Assembly (NCBI RefSeq): GCF_024758505.1
Contig: NZ_CP077970.1
Span: 5,580,001 to 5,644,000 of the forward strand
Length of the DNA stretch: 64,000 nt
Direction: 5' to 3'
Origin: Bradyrhizobium arachidis
Lineage (GTDB): Bacteria > Pseudomonadota > Alphaproteobacteria > Rhizobiales > Xanthobacteraceae
Below are positions 34,203-42,459 of this stretch, one piece after another. The notes beneath the pieces were generated by a model. The model was not told where the DNA came from, searched no databases, and saw only the letters and a list, made by a program, of their open reading frames with translations. The stretch's first letter is position 1. Each line of letters begins with the position of its first letter. A program made the position numbers and the translations under genes.

Positions 34203-35092
34203 CAAGTTTTCCCGGCTAGCTCCCTAACGTGCTTGATAATTCCGGAAAAATCCACCCCGCCCTGACCGGCGGCGTCGAAGTCCCGGTAAATCTCCTGCGC
34301 ATGCTTGCCGAGCGGGGTCGCAGCGCCGGCGGCCTTGGCAGCGTCCTGCGCCAGGGTCAGGTCCTTGACCATCAACGCTGAGGCAAAGCCGGGCTTGTAG
34401 TCATTGTTGGCGGGCGACGTCGGCACCGGGCCCGGCACCGGGCAATAGGTCGTCAGCGACCAGCACTGGCCCGACGAGGTCGAGGCGACGTCGAACAGCG
34501 CCTGATGCGAGAGGCCGAGTTTTTCGGCGAGCGCAAAAGCCTCGCTCACCGCGATCATGGAGATTCCCAAAATCATGTTGTTGCAGATCTTTGCCGCCTG
34601 GCCTGCGCCAGCGCCGCCGCAATGGACGATCTTCTTGCCCATGTTTCCCAGCGCAGGTTTTGCCGCGGCAAATGCCTTGTCCTCGCCGCCGCACATGAAG
34701 GTGAGCGTCGCGCCCCTGGCACCGCCGGTGCCGCCGGAGACCGGCGCGTCGACCGACAGCACGCCGTGCTTGGCGGCGAGCGCATGGGCCTGACGCGCGC
34801 TTTCGACGTCGATGGTCGAGCTATCGATGATCAGCGCGCCCTTGGTCATGGCGGGCACGACCTCGTTCCAGACGCCGAGCACATGCTTGCCGGCCGGCAG
34901 CATGGTGACGACAACGTCGGCGCCTTTCACAGCACCGGCCGCGCTCTCAGCGATGGTGGCGCCATCGGCCCTGGCCTGTGCGCGCGAGGCCTCGACCAGA
35001 TCGAACGCCGTGACCTTGTGGCCGGCCTTGACCAGATTGGCCGCCATCGGGCCGCCCATGTTGCCGAGACCGATGAATGCGATCGTGGCCAT
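34202..35092 (-). CDS. mmsB: 3-hydroxyisobutyrate dehydrogenase
   Basis: A 296-aa member of the beta-hydroxyacid dehydrogenase family. The N-terminal NAD site is IAFIGLGNMGGPMAANLVKAGHKV. DAPVSGGTGGA is the substrate-binding motif, and the catalytic Lys lies in GAGQAAKICNNM (about 168-179). It oxidises 3-hydroxyisobutyrate to methylmalonate semialdehyde in valine catabolism. Its neighbours supply the substrate (hydrolase) and remove the product (mmsA). Confidence 0.93.
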   Translation of the reverse strand: MATIAFIGLGNMGGPMAANLVKAGHKVTAFDLVEASRAQARADGATIAESAAGAVKGADVVVTMLPAGKHVLGVWNEVVPAMTKGALIIDSSTIDVESARQAHALAAKHGVLSVDAPVSGGTGGARGATLTFMCGGEDKAFAAAKPALGNMGKKIVHCGGAGAGQAAKICNNMILGISMIAVSEAFALAEKLGLSHQALFDVASTSSGQCWSLTTYCPVPGPVPTSPANNDYKPGFASALMVKDLTLAQDAAKAAGAATPLGKHAQEIYRDFDAAGQGGVDFSGIIKHVRELAGKT

Positions 35093-35124
35093 CTCGATGT
35101 CCTCCAGCTAAATCGTTTCGTTGC

Positions 35125-36192
35125 TTAGTTGAACTTCAATTCGTCGGCGCCGATCTCGGCGAAGTACGGCGCGAGCATTGCCGGTGTCACGTCTTCAATG
35201 CGCGGCGGCGACCATTTTGGATTGCGGTCCTTGTCGATCACGGCGGCGCGCACGCCCTCGCGAAAATCGTCGCTGCGGAAGACTTCGTTCGCGGCGCGAT
35301 ATTCGCGGACCAGACAGTCTTCCAGCGTGCGCGCCTGGCGCGCCAGCCGCAGCAGCTTCAGCGTCACCACCATCCCGCGCGGCGATTTCTCGCCGAGCGT
35401 TTTCAGCGTGGCCTGCGCAAACTCGGATCCGTCGCGCGCTAGTGCGGCGAGGATATCCTCCATACGGTCGAAGGCGAACACCGCATCGATGGTTGCCTGC
35501 CTGGCGGCCACTGGGCCGGCCGTCTCGCCGGTCGCAAAACCCTCGATGAGCTTGCTGACCTCGGCGGCGTCCGTGCTGGCGCGCAGTTTGATCAGCGCAT
35601 CGCGTAGCTCAGGCAGTCTTGCTGCCGGAACGACCGCGTCAGCGAATTTGGCGTGGATGGCGTCCGGGCCGTTCATGGTCTGCCCGGTCAGGCCGAAATA
35701 AGTGCCGATCTCGCCCGGCGAATGTGACAACAGATAGGTGCCGCCGACATCGGGGAAGAAGCCGAGACCCACCTCGGGCATCGCAAGCTTCGTGCGATCG
35801 GTGACGACGCGATGGCTTGCATGGGCCGACAGGCCGACGCCTCCGCCCATCACGATGCCGTCCATGAAGGCGACATAGGGCTTTGGGAACTTCTTGATCC
35901 GGGCGTTGAGGATGTATTCCTCGCGCCACAGGATTTTTCCGAGATCGCCGTTGACTTTTGAGCTCTCCCAGAGCGCGCGGATGTCGCCGCCCGCGCACAG
36001 GCCGCGCTCGCCGGCGCCTTCCAGCAGAATCACACCGACGGCAGGATCGGCCTCGAAGCGGTCGAGCGCCTTGTCGATGTCGCGAAACATCTCCAGCGTC
36101 ACGGCATTGATGGCCTTGGGGCGATTCAGCCGGATGATTCCGGCCGCACCCTCGACGCGGGCGATCAGATCGCCTTCTTCCATCGCCGTCAT
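35125..36192 (-). CDS. 3-hydroxyisobutyryl-CoA hydrolase (crotonase family)
   Basis: A 355-aa crotonase-fold protein of the HIBCH branch, longer than ordinary enoyl-CoA hydratases (~260 aa). GAGERGLCAGGDIR (oxyanion loop), MDGIVMGGGVGLSAHASHRV and the catalytic-Glu/Asp block AMPEVGLGFFPDVGGTYLLS are present. It hydrolyses 3-hydroxyisobutyryl-CoA so that the free acid can be used by mmsB. The ATG at 36192 overlaps the upstream dehydrogenase stop (ATGA); the long reading to 36597 is antisense-like sequence from the dehydrogenase gene. Confidence 0.9.
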   Translation of the reverse strand: MTAMEEGDLIARVEGAAGIIRLNRPKAINAVTLEMFRDIDKALDRFEADPAVGVILLEGAGERGLCAGGDIRALWESSKVNGDLGKILWREEYILNARIKKFPKPYVAFMDGIVMGGGVGLSAHASHRVVTDRTKLAMPEVGLGFFPDVGGTYLLSHSPGEIGTYFGLTGQTMNGPDAIHAKFADAVVPAARLPELRDALIKLRASTDAAEVSKLIEGFATGETAGPVAARQATIDAVFAFDRMEDILAALARDGSEFAQATLKTLGEKSPRGMVVTLKLLRLARQARTLEDCLVREYRAANEVFRSDDFREGVRAAVIDKDRNPKWSPPRIEDVTPAMLAPYFAEIGADELKFN

Positions 36193-37334
36193 CGCGCGCC
36201 CTCGATCAGCTTGCGCGCCACGATTAGCCGCATGATTTCGTTGGTGCCCTCGAGAATCTGGTGCACGCGCAGATCTCGCACGATTTTCTCGATACCGTAT
36301 TCGCTGAGATAGCCGTAGCCGCCGTGAAGCTGCAGCGCGTGGTTGGCGACCTCGAAACCGACATCGGTGCCGAAGCGTTTTGCCATGGCGCAGAGCATAG
36401 TGGCGTCCGGATCCTTGCGATCCAGTGCCGCGGCTGCGCGCCACAAAAACGTGCGCGCGGCTTCGAGCTCGATCGCCATGTCGGCGAGGCGGAACTGCAG
36501 TGCCTGGAATTCGTCGAGGCGCTTTCCAAAGGCTTTGCGCTCCTTCATGTAGGCGCGGGCCTTGTCGAGCGCTGTCTGGGCGCCGCCGAGCGAGCACGCC
36601 GTGATGTTGAGGCGGCCGCCGTCCAGGCCCGCCATCGCGATCTTGAAGCCGATGCCCTCCTCGCCCAGGCGGTTCGCAACCGGCACGCGGGCATTCTCGA
36701 ACATGACGGCGCGGGTGGGCTGCGCGTTCCAGCCCATCTTGCGCTCATTGGCGCCGTATGACACGCCCGGCGTCTTGCCGTCGATGACCAGCGTCGAGAC
36801 ACCACCGGCGCCCTCGCCGCCGGTGCGGACCATCGCGACCAGGATGTCAGTGCCGCCGGCGCCCGAGATGAACTGCTTTTGGCCGTTGAGCACGTAATGG
36901 TCGCCATCGCGCACCGCGCGCGTGCGGAGCGCCGCTGCGTCCGAGCCCGCGCCGGGCTCGGTGAGGCAGTAGCTTGCGACCAGCTCCATGGTGCAGAGCT
37001 TTGGCAGCCATTGATGGCGCTGGGTGTCGTTGCCGAAGGCATCGATCATCCAGGACGCCATGTTGTGGATGGAGATGAAGGCCGAGGTCGTCGGACAGCC
37101 CGTCGCCAGCGCCTCGAAGATCAGCGCCGCGTCGAAGCGCGTCATGGCGGAGCCACCGACATCCTCACGGATGTAGATTCCGCCCATGCCGAGCTTGGCC
37201 GCTTCGCGCATCACGTCGACGGGGAAATGTTTTTCCTCGTCCCAGCGCAGCGCATGCGGCGCGATCTTCTCGGCCGCAAACGCCAGCGCCATGTCGCGAA
37301 CCGCGATCTGGTCCTCGTTCAGAGCGAACTGCAT
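36189..37334 (-). CDS. Isobutyryl-CoA dehydrogenase (acyl-CoA dehydrogenase family)
   Basis: A 381-aa acyl-CoA dehydrogenase of the ACAD8 type. It has the FAD/substrate motif CLTEPGAGSDAAAL (about 126-139), KQFISGAGGTDIL, and the catalytic Glu in QILEGTNEIMR near the C-terminus. It converts isobutyryl-CoA to methacrylyl-CoA. The substrate is assigned mainly from context: it is translationally coupled to the HIBCH-type hydrolase and next to mmsA and mmsB. Confidence 0.87.
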   Translation of the reverse strand: MQFALNEDQIAVRDMALAFAAEKIAPHALRWDEEKHFPVDVMREAAKLGMGGIYIREDVGGSAMTRFDAALIFEALATGCPTTSAFISIHNMASWMIDAFGNDTQRHQWLPKLCTMELVASYCLTEPGAGSDAAALRTRAVRDGDHYVLNGQKQFISGAGGTDILVAMVRTGGEGAGGVSTLVIDGKTPGVSYGANERKMGWNAQPTRAVMFENARVPVANRLGEEGIGFKIAMAGLDGGRLNITACSLGGAQTALDKARAYMKERKAFGKRLDEFQALQFRLADMAIELEAARTFLWRAAAALDRKDPDATMLCAMAKRFGTDVGFEVANHALQLHGGYGYLSEYGIEKIVRDLRVHQILEGTNEIMRLIVARKLIEGAR

Positions 37335-37355
37335 GCGTCGGCTCCGAAGAGGATG

Positions 37356-38852
37356 TTACTTCATCAGCGGGATCGAGAACTCCGCACCTTCCTTGACGCC
37401 GGACGGCCAGCGCGAGGTCACCGTCTTGGTCTTGGTGTAGAAGCGGACCGAGTCCGGACCGTGCTGGTTGAGGTCGCCAAAGCCCGACTTCTTCCAGCCG
37501 CCGAAGGTGTAGTAGGCGATCGGCACCGGGATCGGCACGTTGATGCCGACCATGCCGACGTTCACCTTGGCCGCGAAGTCGCGCGCGGCGTCGCCGTCGC
37601 GGGTGAAGATCGCAACGCCGTTGCCGTAGTCATGCTCGGACGGCAGCGCCAGGGCCTCCTGGTAGTCGTGCGCGCGCACGACCGAGAGCACGGGGCCAAA
37701 AATCTCTTCCTTGTAGATCCGCATGTCCTTGGTGACGTTGTCGAACAGCGAACCGCCGAGATAAAAGCCCTTCTCGTAGCCCTGCATCTTGAAGCCGCGG
37801 CCGTCGACCGCGAGCGTGGCGCCCTCCTTGATGCCGATGTCGATGTAGCTCTTGACCTTCTCGACCGCTTCGCGCGTTACCAGCGGGCCGTAGTCAGCCG
37901 CGGGATCGATCGAGGTGCCGATCTTCAGGGATTCCACGCGCGGGATCAGCTTTTCCATCAGGCGGTCAGCAGTGGTCTTGCCGACGGGCACGGCGACCGA
38001 GACCGCCATGCAGCGCTCGCCGGCGGAGCCATAGCCGGCACCGATCAAGGCATCGACCGTCTGGTCCATGTCGGCGTCGGGCATGACGATGGCGTGGTTC
38101 TTGGCGCCGCCAAAGCACTGGCAGCGCTTGCCGGTCTGGGCGGCGCGCTCGTAGATATATTGCGCAATCGGCGTCGAGCCGACGAAGCCGATCGCCTTGA
38201 TATCGGGATCGTCGAGGATGGCATCCACGGCTTCCTTGTCGCCGTTGACGACGTTGAGGATGCCGGCCGGCAGCCCCGCTTCCATCATCAGCTCGGCAAG
38301 TTTCATCGGCACGCCGGGATCGCGTTCCGACGGCTTGAGGATGAAGGCGTTGCCGCAGGCGATCGCGGGCGCGAACTTCCACATCGGGATCATCGCCGGG
38401 AAATTGAACGGCGTGATGCCGGCGACGACGCCGAGCGGCTGGCGCATCGAATAGATGTCGATGCCGGGGCCGGCGCCTTCGGTGTACTCGCCCTTCATCA
38501 GATGCGGGATGCCGCAGGCGAACTCCGCGACCTCGAGGCCGCGCTGGATGTCGCCCTTGGCGTCGGGAACGGTCTTGCCGTGCTCACGCGCCAAGAGCTC
38601 GGCGAGCTTGTCGTAGTCGCGCTGCACCAGCTCCAGAAACTTCATCATCACCCGCGAGCGGCGCTGCGGGTTGGTCGCGGCCCATTCCGGCTGCGCGGCG
38701 CGGGCGTTCTCGACGGCCGCGCGGACCTCGGCCTTGGACGCCAGCGCCACCTTGGCCTGGACGTCGCCAGTCATCGGCTCGAAGACGTCGGCTGAGCGGC
38801 CCGACGTGCCCTTCACTTCCTTGCCACCGATGAAATGTCCGATTGCGCGCAT
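37356..38852 (-). CDS. mmsA: CoA-acylating methylmalonate-semialdehyde dehydrogenase
   Basis: A 498-aa aldehyde dehydrogenase. The catalytic Cys is in GSAGERCMAVSVAV (about 290), the NAD motif is in IGFVGSTPIAQYIYERA, and the ITPFNFPAMIPMWKFAPAIACGN block is typical of MmsA. It converts methylmalonate semialdehyde plus CoA to propionyl-CoA, the last step of valine catabolism. It is first in the minus-strand run and divergent from a LysR gene. Confidence 0.95.
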   Translation of the reverse strand: MRAIGHFIGGKEVKGTSGRSADVFEPMTGDVQAKVALASKAEVRAAVENARAAQPEWAATNPQRRSRVMMKFLELVQRDYDKLAELLAREHGKTVPDAKGDIQRGLEVAEFACGIPHLMKGEYTEGAGPGIDIYSMRQPLGVVAGITPFNFPAMIPMWKFAPAIACGNAFILKPSERDPGVPMKLAELMMEAGLPAGILNVVNGDKEAVDAILDDPDIKAIGFVGSTPIAQYIYERAAQTGKRCQCFGGAKNHAIVMPDADMDQTVDALIGAGYGSAGERCMAVSVAVPVGKTTADRLMEKLIPRVESLKIGTSIDPAADYGPLVTREAVEKVKSYIDIGIKEGATLAVDGRGFKMQGYEKGFYLGGSLFDNVTKDMRIYKEEIFGPVLSVVRAHDYQEALALPSEHDYGNGVAIFTRDGDAARDFAAKVNVGMVGINVPIPVPIAYYTFGGWKKSGFGDLNQHGPDSVRFYTKTKTVTSRWPSGVKEGAEFSIPLMK

Positions 38853-38930
38853 GAATACCTCCCTGATGCGGGTTAGATCGCTTTACAAATCCGTTTGGAC
38901 CTGCATTTCTTGGGATTCAAGACCGATAAA

Positions 38931-38950
38931 TTGCACCATAGATGTGCGAA
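38931..38950. promoter_or_regulatory. Imperfect dyad upstream of lysR/mmsA
   Basis: TTGCAC-CATAGAT-GTGCGAA has inverted halves (TTGCAC, and GTGCGAA with one extra base) and lies just before the lysR ATG in the 99-bp spacer to mmsA. It resembles a LysR-type T-N11-A box and could give both autoregulation and mmsA control. Confidence 0.4.
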
Positions 38951-38951
38951 A

Positions 38952-39860
38952 ATGCTGGATCAAGGCGCCATCGACTGGGACGACTTTCGCTTCGTGTTGG
39001 CCATCGTGCGGGGCGGATCGGTCTCGGCCGCGGCAAAGCAGCTCGGGGTGGATCATGCCACGGTGATCCGCCGTGTCGACCGGCTGGAAAAGCACCTCTC
39101 GGCAAAGCTGTTTGACAGGCGAAAGACCGGTTATCTCCTCACCGAGGCCGGCCAGCGCGTCGCCGACAGCGCGGAGGCGATGGAATCGACCATCGTCGCC
39201 AACCAGGAACAGGTCGGCGGCTCGCTGGCGCGCCTCACCGGCACGGTGCGGATCGGCGCACCCGACGGGTTTGGCACCGCCTTCCTGGCGCCGCGGCTGG
39301 CGCCGTTCGCCGACCGGTATCCCGATCTCGACCTGCAACTGGTGGCGACGGCGCGGCTGTTCAGCCTGTCCAAGCGCGAGGCCGATATCGCGATCAGCCT
39401 GACCATGCCCAAGGAGGGCCGGATCGTCGGGCGCAAGCTCCTCGACTACCGGCTCGGGCTTTATGCCGCACCCGCCTATCTCGACCGCTTTCCAAAGATC
39501 ATCTCGCGGCACGACCTGCCGCATCATCGGTTCGTCGGCTACATCGAGGAGCTCTTGTTCACGCCCGAGCTCGACTATCTGCCGCAGGTGTCACCGAAGA
39601 TTTCTGCACGTTTCCGCAGCGCCAATTTGATCGCGCAGCTCAACGCCACGCTGGCTGGCTTCGGCATCGCCGTGCTACCGCACTTCATGGCGAGCGAGCA
39701 TTCGCGGCTCGTGCCGGTGCTGCCGGACGAGGTCTCGATCGTCAGGACGTTCTTCATGCTGATGCATGCCGACAGCAAGGATCTCGCGCGCATCCGCGCG
39801 GTCGCCGATTACATCGGGGAAATTGTGGAACGCGAACGGGCGTTGTTTGCGGGGCGGTGA
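38952..39860 (+). CDS. LysR-family transcriptional regulator
   Basis: A 302-aa LysR protein: helix-turn-helix near residues 16-40 (GGSVSAAAKQLGVDHATVIRRVDRLE) and a periplasmic-binding-like effector domain (about 90-295). It is divergent from mmsA, so it probably controls the valine catabolic genes; the effector may be a pathway intermediate (inference). The ATG at 38952 is the usual LysR start; the longer reading from 38895 would cover the promoter. Confidence 0.87.
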   Translation: MLDQGAIDWDDFRFVLAIVRGGSVSAAAKQLGVDHATVIRRVDRLEKHLSAKLFDRRKTGYLLTEAGQRVADSAEAMESTIVANQEQVGGSLARLTGTVRIGAPDGFGTAFLAPRLAPFADRYPDLDLQLVATARLFSLSKREADIAISLTMPKEGRIVGRKLLDYRLGLYAAPAYLDRFPKIISRHDLPHHRFVGYIEELLFTPELDYLPQVSPKISARFRSANLIAQLNATLAGFGIAVLPHFMASEHSRLVPVLPDEVSIVRTFFMLMHADSKDLARIRAVADYIGEIVERERALFAGR

Positions 39861-39872
39861 ATTGGTGGGATG

Positions 39873-40016
39873 CGTAGGGCGGGTTAGCGCAGCGGATTGC
39901 GCGAAGCGCAGACCGCTCGGCGTAACCCACCTTTTACTTTCCGCGCGGAGAGAGAAGCGGTGGGTTACGCCTAGCGGACTGCGCTTCGCGCAGCCGCGAG
40001 GCTAACCCACCCTACG
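39873..40016. repeat. Palindromic repeat (GTAGGG[C/T]GGGTTAGC type), intact
   Basis: The outer arms CGTAGGGCGGGTTAGC and GCTAACCCACCCTACG and inner GGCGTAACCCACC and GGTGGGTTACGCC are inverted. It is an uninterrupted copy of the element that the IS110 split at 27964. It lies between the lysR and tetR genes. Confidence 0.87.
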
Positions 40017-40033
40017 GCACCGACGGCATCGCC

Positions 40034-40642
40034 CTAATTCTGCTTCGGCTTCTTCGGCGTTTCGCGGCGGGCGCCTTCAAGGGCCGTATCCTTGCCGGCC
40101 TTCAAAACCTCGTCGGACAGTTCGCCATTGCCGGCGATCCGCGCCAGCAACATCGTGCCGGCCATGGTCGCGAGCGTCGCGATCGCCTGCTTGCGCGCGG
40201 CCTTGCGCGGCACGCCGGTGATGTGATCGGCCATCATCTCGATCATCTCGTCGAGCTTGCCTGCAAAGGCCTTTCGCGTTTTCGGGCTTTCCCGGGAAAT
40301 CTCGGCACCGAGCGCCGGGATCGAGCAGCCATGGCCGGGATCGTCGCGATGCAGCGTCGACAGATAGTTCTCCACCATCTGCGCGAGCCGCTTGTCCGGC
40401 GCGACCTGATCGGACACCTTGCGCCAATTGTCCATCGAGCGGTCCATGGCGTAGGCAAAAGCCTCGATCACCAGCGCCTCGCGCGAATCGAAATGGGCGT
40501 AGAACCCGCCATGGGTCAGGCCCGCCTCCTTCATGAGGTCGGCGACGCCGATGCCGTGGGCGCCCTTCTCCCGCAGCCGCACGGAGGCCTTCCGAACGAT
40601 GCGGTCGTGGGTCTCCTGCTTGTGTTCCCGGGAATAGCGCAT
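40034..40642 (-). CDS. TetR-family transcriptional regulator
   Basis: A 202-aa regulator: helix-turn-helix about residues 28-50 (IGVADLMKEAGLTHGGFYAHFDSREALV) and a helical C-terminal domain. The start is uncertain: ATG 40642 has GAGA upstream, ATG 40654 is an alternative, and the reading to 40693 is too long. It probably controls the neighbouring thioesterase and acyl-CoA genes, whose promoters share a TATGAT/ATCATA motif; a half-site (ATCATA, 40667-40672) lies before its own start. Effector could be an acyl-CoA (inference). Confidence 0.85.
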   Translation of the reverse strand: MRYSREHKQETHDRIVRKASVRLREKGAHGIGVADLMKEAGLTHGGFYAHFDSREALVIEAFAYAMDRSMDNWRKVSDQVAPDKRLAQMVENYLSTLHRDDPGHGCSIPALGAEISRESPKTRKAFAGKLDEMIEMMADHITGVPRKAARKQAIATLATMAGTMLLARIAGNGELSDEVLKAGKDTALEGARRETPKKPKQN

Positions 40643-40716
40643 TGCTGGTCTCATTAAATGTTCGTAATCATATAATAACACGGAGCCCTGCAAAAAGCTC
40701 CAGCTATTTCACTGTT

Positions 40717-41244
40717 TTAGGCGCCAGCGAGCATGGAAAAGGTCGCAGTGGCGTGGACCGCGAGGTCGCCCTTGCCGTCGCGGACAAAGCCTTCGGTGTA
40801 GCTGGTCTGGCGCCCGAGCTTGATCAGCTTACCCTCGGCGGCGATCGTCCCTGATCGAACCGAGAGCGGACGCAGATAGGTCAGCTTCAGGTCGAGCGTA
40901 ACCGAAACCTGCCCCGCGGCGAGCCTCGTCGAGATCGCGCAGCCCATGGCGGTGTCGAGCAGCGCTGCGGCGGTCGCGCCGTGCAACAGGCCGATGGTGT
41001 TTTCGAGGTCCTCCCGCGGATCCAGTTCCATGACGATGCGGCCGGGCTCGACGACGCTCATGCGAAACCCGATCAGCATCGCCATCGGCGGCGGCGGCAG
41101 TCGTCCGTCGCGGATCGCCTGCATGGCCTCCATGCCCGACAGGCCCCGAGCGGCCTTGACCACCGGGCCAGGCGCCTGCCAGTCCACCACCCGCTCGCGG
41201 CGGAGCGCTGATGAAAACAGGTCGAGCGTGTCTGTCACGGTCAT
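40717..41244 (-). CDS. PaaI-family acyl-CoA thioesterase
   Basis: A 175-aa hotdog-fold thioesterase. The catalytic segment ENTIGLLHGATAAALLDTAMGCAI (about 81-104) matches the PaaI/YbgC-like pattern. It is the only gene with its promoter facing the enoyl-CoA hydratase gene, separated by 155 bp containing a TATGAT-N4-ATCATA dyad. It hydrolyses an acyl-CoA, substrate unknown. Confidence 0.87.
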   Translation of the reverse strand: MTVTDTLDLFSSALRRERVVDWQAPGPVVKAARGLSGMEAMQAIRDGRLPPPPMAMLIGFRMSVVEPGRIVMELDPREDLENTIGLLHGATAAALLDTAMGCAISTRLAAGQVSVTLDLKLTYLRPLSVRSGTIAAEGKLIKLGRQTSYTEGFVRDGKGDLAVHATATFSMLAGA

Positions 41245-41258
41245 GTCAGCCTCTTTTA

Positions 41259-41274
41259 TATGATGATAATCATA
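41259..41274. promoter_or_regulatory. Operator-like dyad TATGAT-N4-ATCATA
   Basis: A perfect 6-bp inverted repeat 15 bp upstream of the thioesterase start. The same half-sites recur at 42415-42427 before the thiolase gene, and a half-site is upstream of tetR. This suggests one TetR regulon. Confidence 0.6.
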
Positions 41275-41399
41275 CTATACGACGCACTTCATGCCGGCAA
41301 CCCGATAACCTCCGAGGCTTGACAAGGGTCCGGTTTCGGTCCGGAAGTGGCGCGACTTCCGCGCCCGCCGGGCGCACAAAAATGTCGGGACGAAGCGCG

Positions 41400-42170
41400 A
41401 TGGACATGCTCAATCATCACTGCGGCGTGACGCGCGATGTGCGCGGCGTCGTCCATGTCACGATCTGCAACGCGGGCTCGCTCAACATTCTGGGCTCGCC
41501 AGTCACCGACGCGATGCGCGAGGGACTGACGCGGCTCGCCGCCGACCGCAGCATCCGCGTGGTGGTGCTGCGCGGCCAGAGCGAGAAGAGCATGATCGGC
41601 GGCGCCGATATCAAGGAGATGGCAAAACTCGACCAAAAGTCGGCGGAGGCGTTCATCTCGCGCCTGCGCGATCTCTGCGAAGCCGTGCGCGCCTTCCCTG
41701 CCCCCGTGATCGCGCGCATGCCGGGCTGGTGCCTCGGCGGCGGGCTCGAAGTGGCAGCAGCCTGCGATTTCCGGATCGCGGCGCATGATGCAATGTTCGG
41801 CATGCCCGAGGTCCGCGTCGGCATTCCCTCGGTGATCCACGCTGCGCTGTTGCCGCGCCTGATCGGCTGGGGCCGCGCACGCTGGCTGGTGATGACGGCG
41901 GAAAATATCGATGCGCCGACTGCGCTGGCCTGGGGCCTGGTCGACAAAGTCGCGCCCGCGGGCGGGCTCGACGACGCGGTCGAGCACACGGTGAAGGCGC
42001 TGCTCGAATGCGGTCCCGAAGCGCTGCGGTCGCAGAAGGCGCTGTTGCGGCAATGGGAGGAACTGCCGCTGACCGAGTCGGTCAATCTCAGCGTCAAGGT
42101 GTTTGGTGAGTCGTTTTTGACGGACGAGCCGACGCGGCTGATGCAGGGGTTTGTGAACAGGAAGCGCTGA
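41400..42170 (+). CDS. Enoyl-CoA hydratase/isomerase family protein
   Basis: A 256-aa crotonase. It has GGADIKEMAKLD (oxyanion loop) and GWCLGGGLEVAAACDFRIA, then the second catalytic region FGMPEVRVGIPSVIHAALLPRLIG. In this branch the usual first catalytic Glu position in the central helix appears as the E of GGGLEVA and the later MPEV Glu is kept, so hydratase activity is plausible. The start is uncertain (ATG 41382, 41400 or 41406); 41400 has GGGACGAAG upstream. Confidence 0.8.
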   Translation: MDMLNHHCGVTRDVRGVVHVTICNAGSLNILGSPVTDAMREGLTRLAADRSIRVVVLRGQSEKSMIGGADIKEMAKLDQKSAEAFISRLRDLCEAVRAFPAPVIARMPGWCLGGGLEVAAACDFRIAAHDAMFGMPEVRVGIPSVIHAALLPRLIGWGRARWLVMTAENIDAPTALAWGLVDKVAPAGGLDDAVEHTVKALLECGPEALRSQKALLRQWEELPLTESVNLSVKVFGESFLTDEPTRLMQGFVNRKR

Positions 42171-42210
42171 GGACTGCTCTCGGGCAACGAGGCCCTCACC
42201 TCCCTGCAGG

Positions 42211-42313
42211 TGTCATGCCCCGGCTTGACCGGGGCATCCAGTACGCCGCGACTTAGCCGTATCCCTTCACGGCCTCTGGGATACTGGATCGCCCGCCTGC
42301 GCGGGCGATGACA
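42211..42313. repeat. Palindromic repeat (GGGGCATCCAGTA type)
   Basis: TGTCATGCCCCGGCTTGACCGG and CGCCCGCCTGCGCGGGCGATGACA arms with inner CATCCAGTACG and ATACTGGATCG inverted. Related to the copy at 23297-23398. It fills most of the 289-bp gap between the hydratase and thiolase genes, where the only other element seen is the operator-like dyad. Confidence 0.78.
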
Positions 42314-42414
42314 GTTGTGGATACGGCACGACTTCCCTATCGGCACTCGTAAATCTCATCCCACACACGACAATTTATCATGACGGGCGCGGTTGCATTT
42401 TTTGCGGCGCATCA

Positions 42415-42427
42415 TATGATGATCATA
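42415..42427. promoter_or_regulatory. Operator-like dyad TATGAT-G-ATCATA
   Basis: A 6-1-6 inverted repeat 32 bp upstream of the thiolase start, overlapping a second small palindrome ATCATATGAT (42411-42420). Half-sites match those at 41259-41274. Confidence 0.6.
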
Positions 42428-42459
42428 ATCTTACAATCTTCATTGCAGGGAACCCCGCC

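Noticed and set aside
36879..38795. Long plus-strand open frame (638 codons) opposite mmsA and the dehydrogenase
   Set aside because: Both minus-strand genes have intact motifs; this frame has no recognisable domain and a biased antisense composition.
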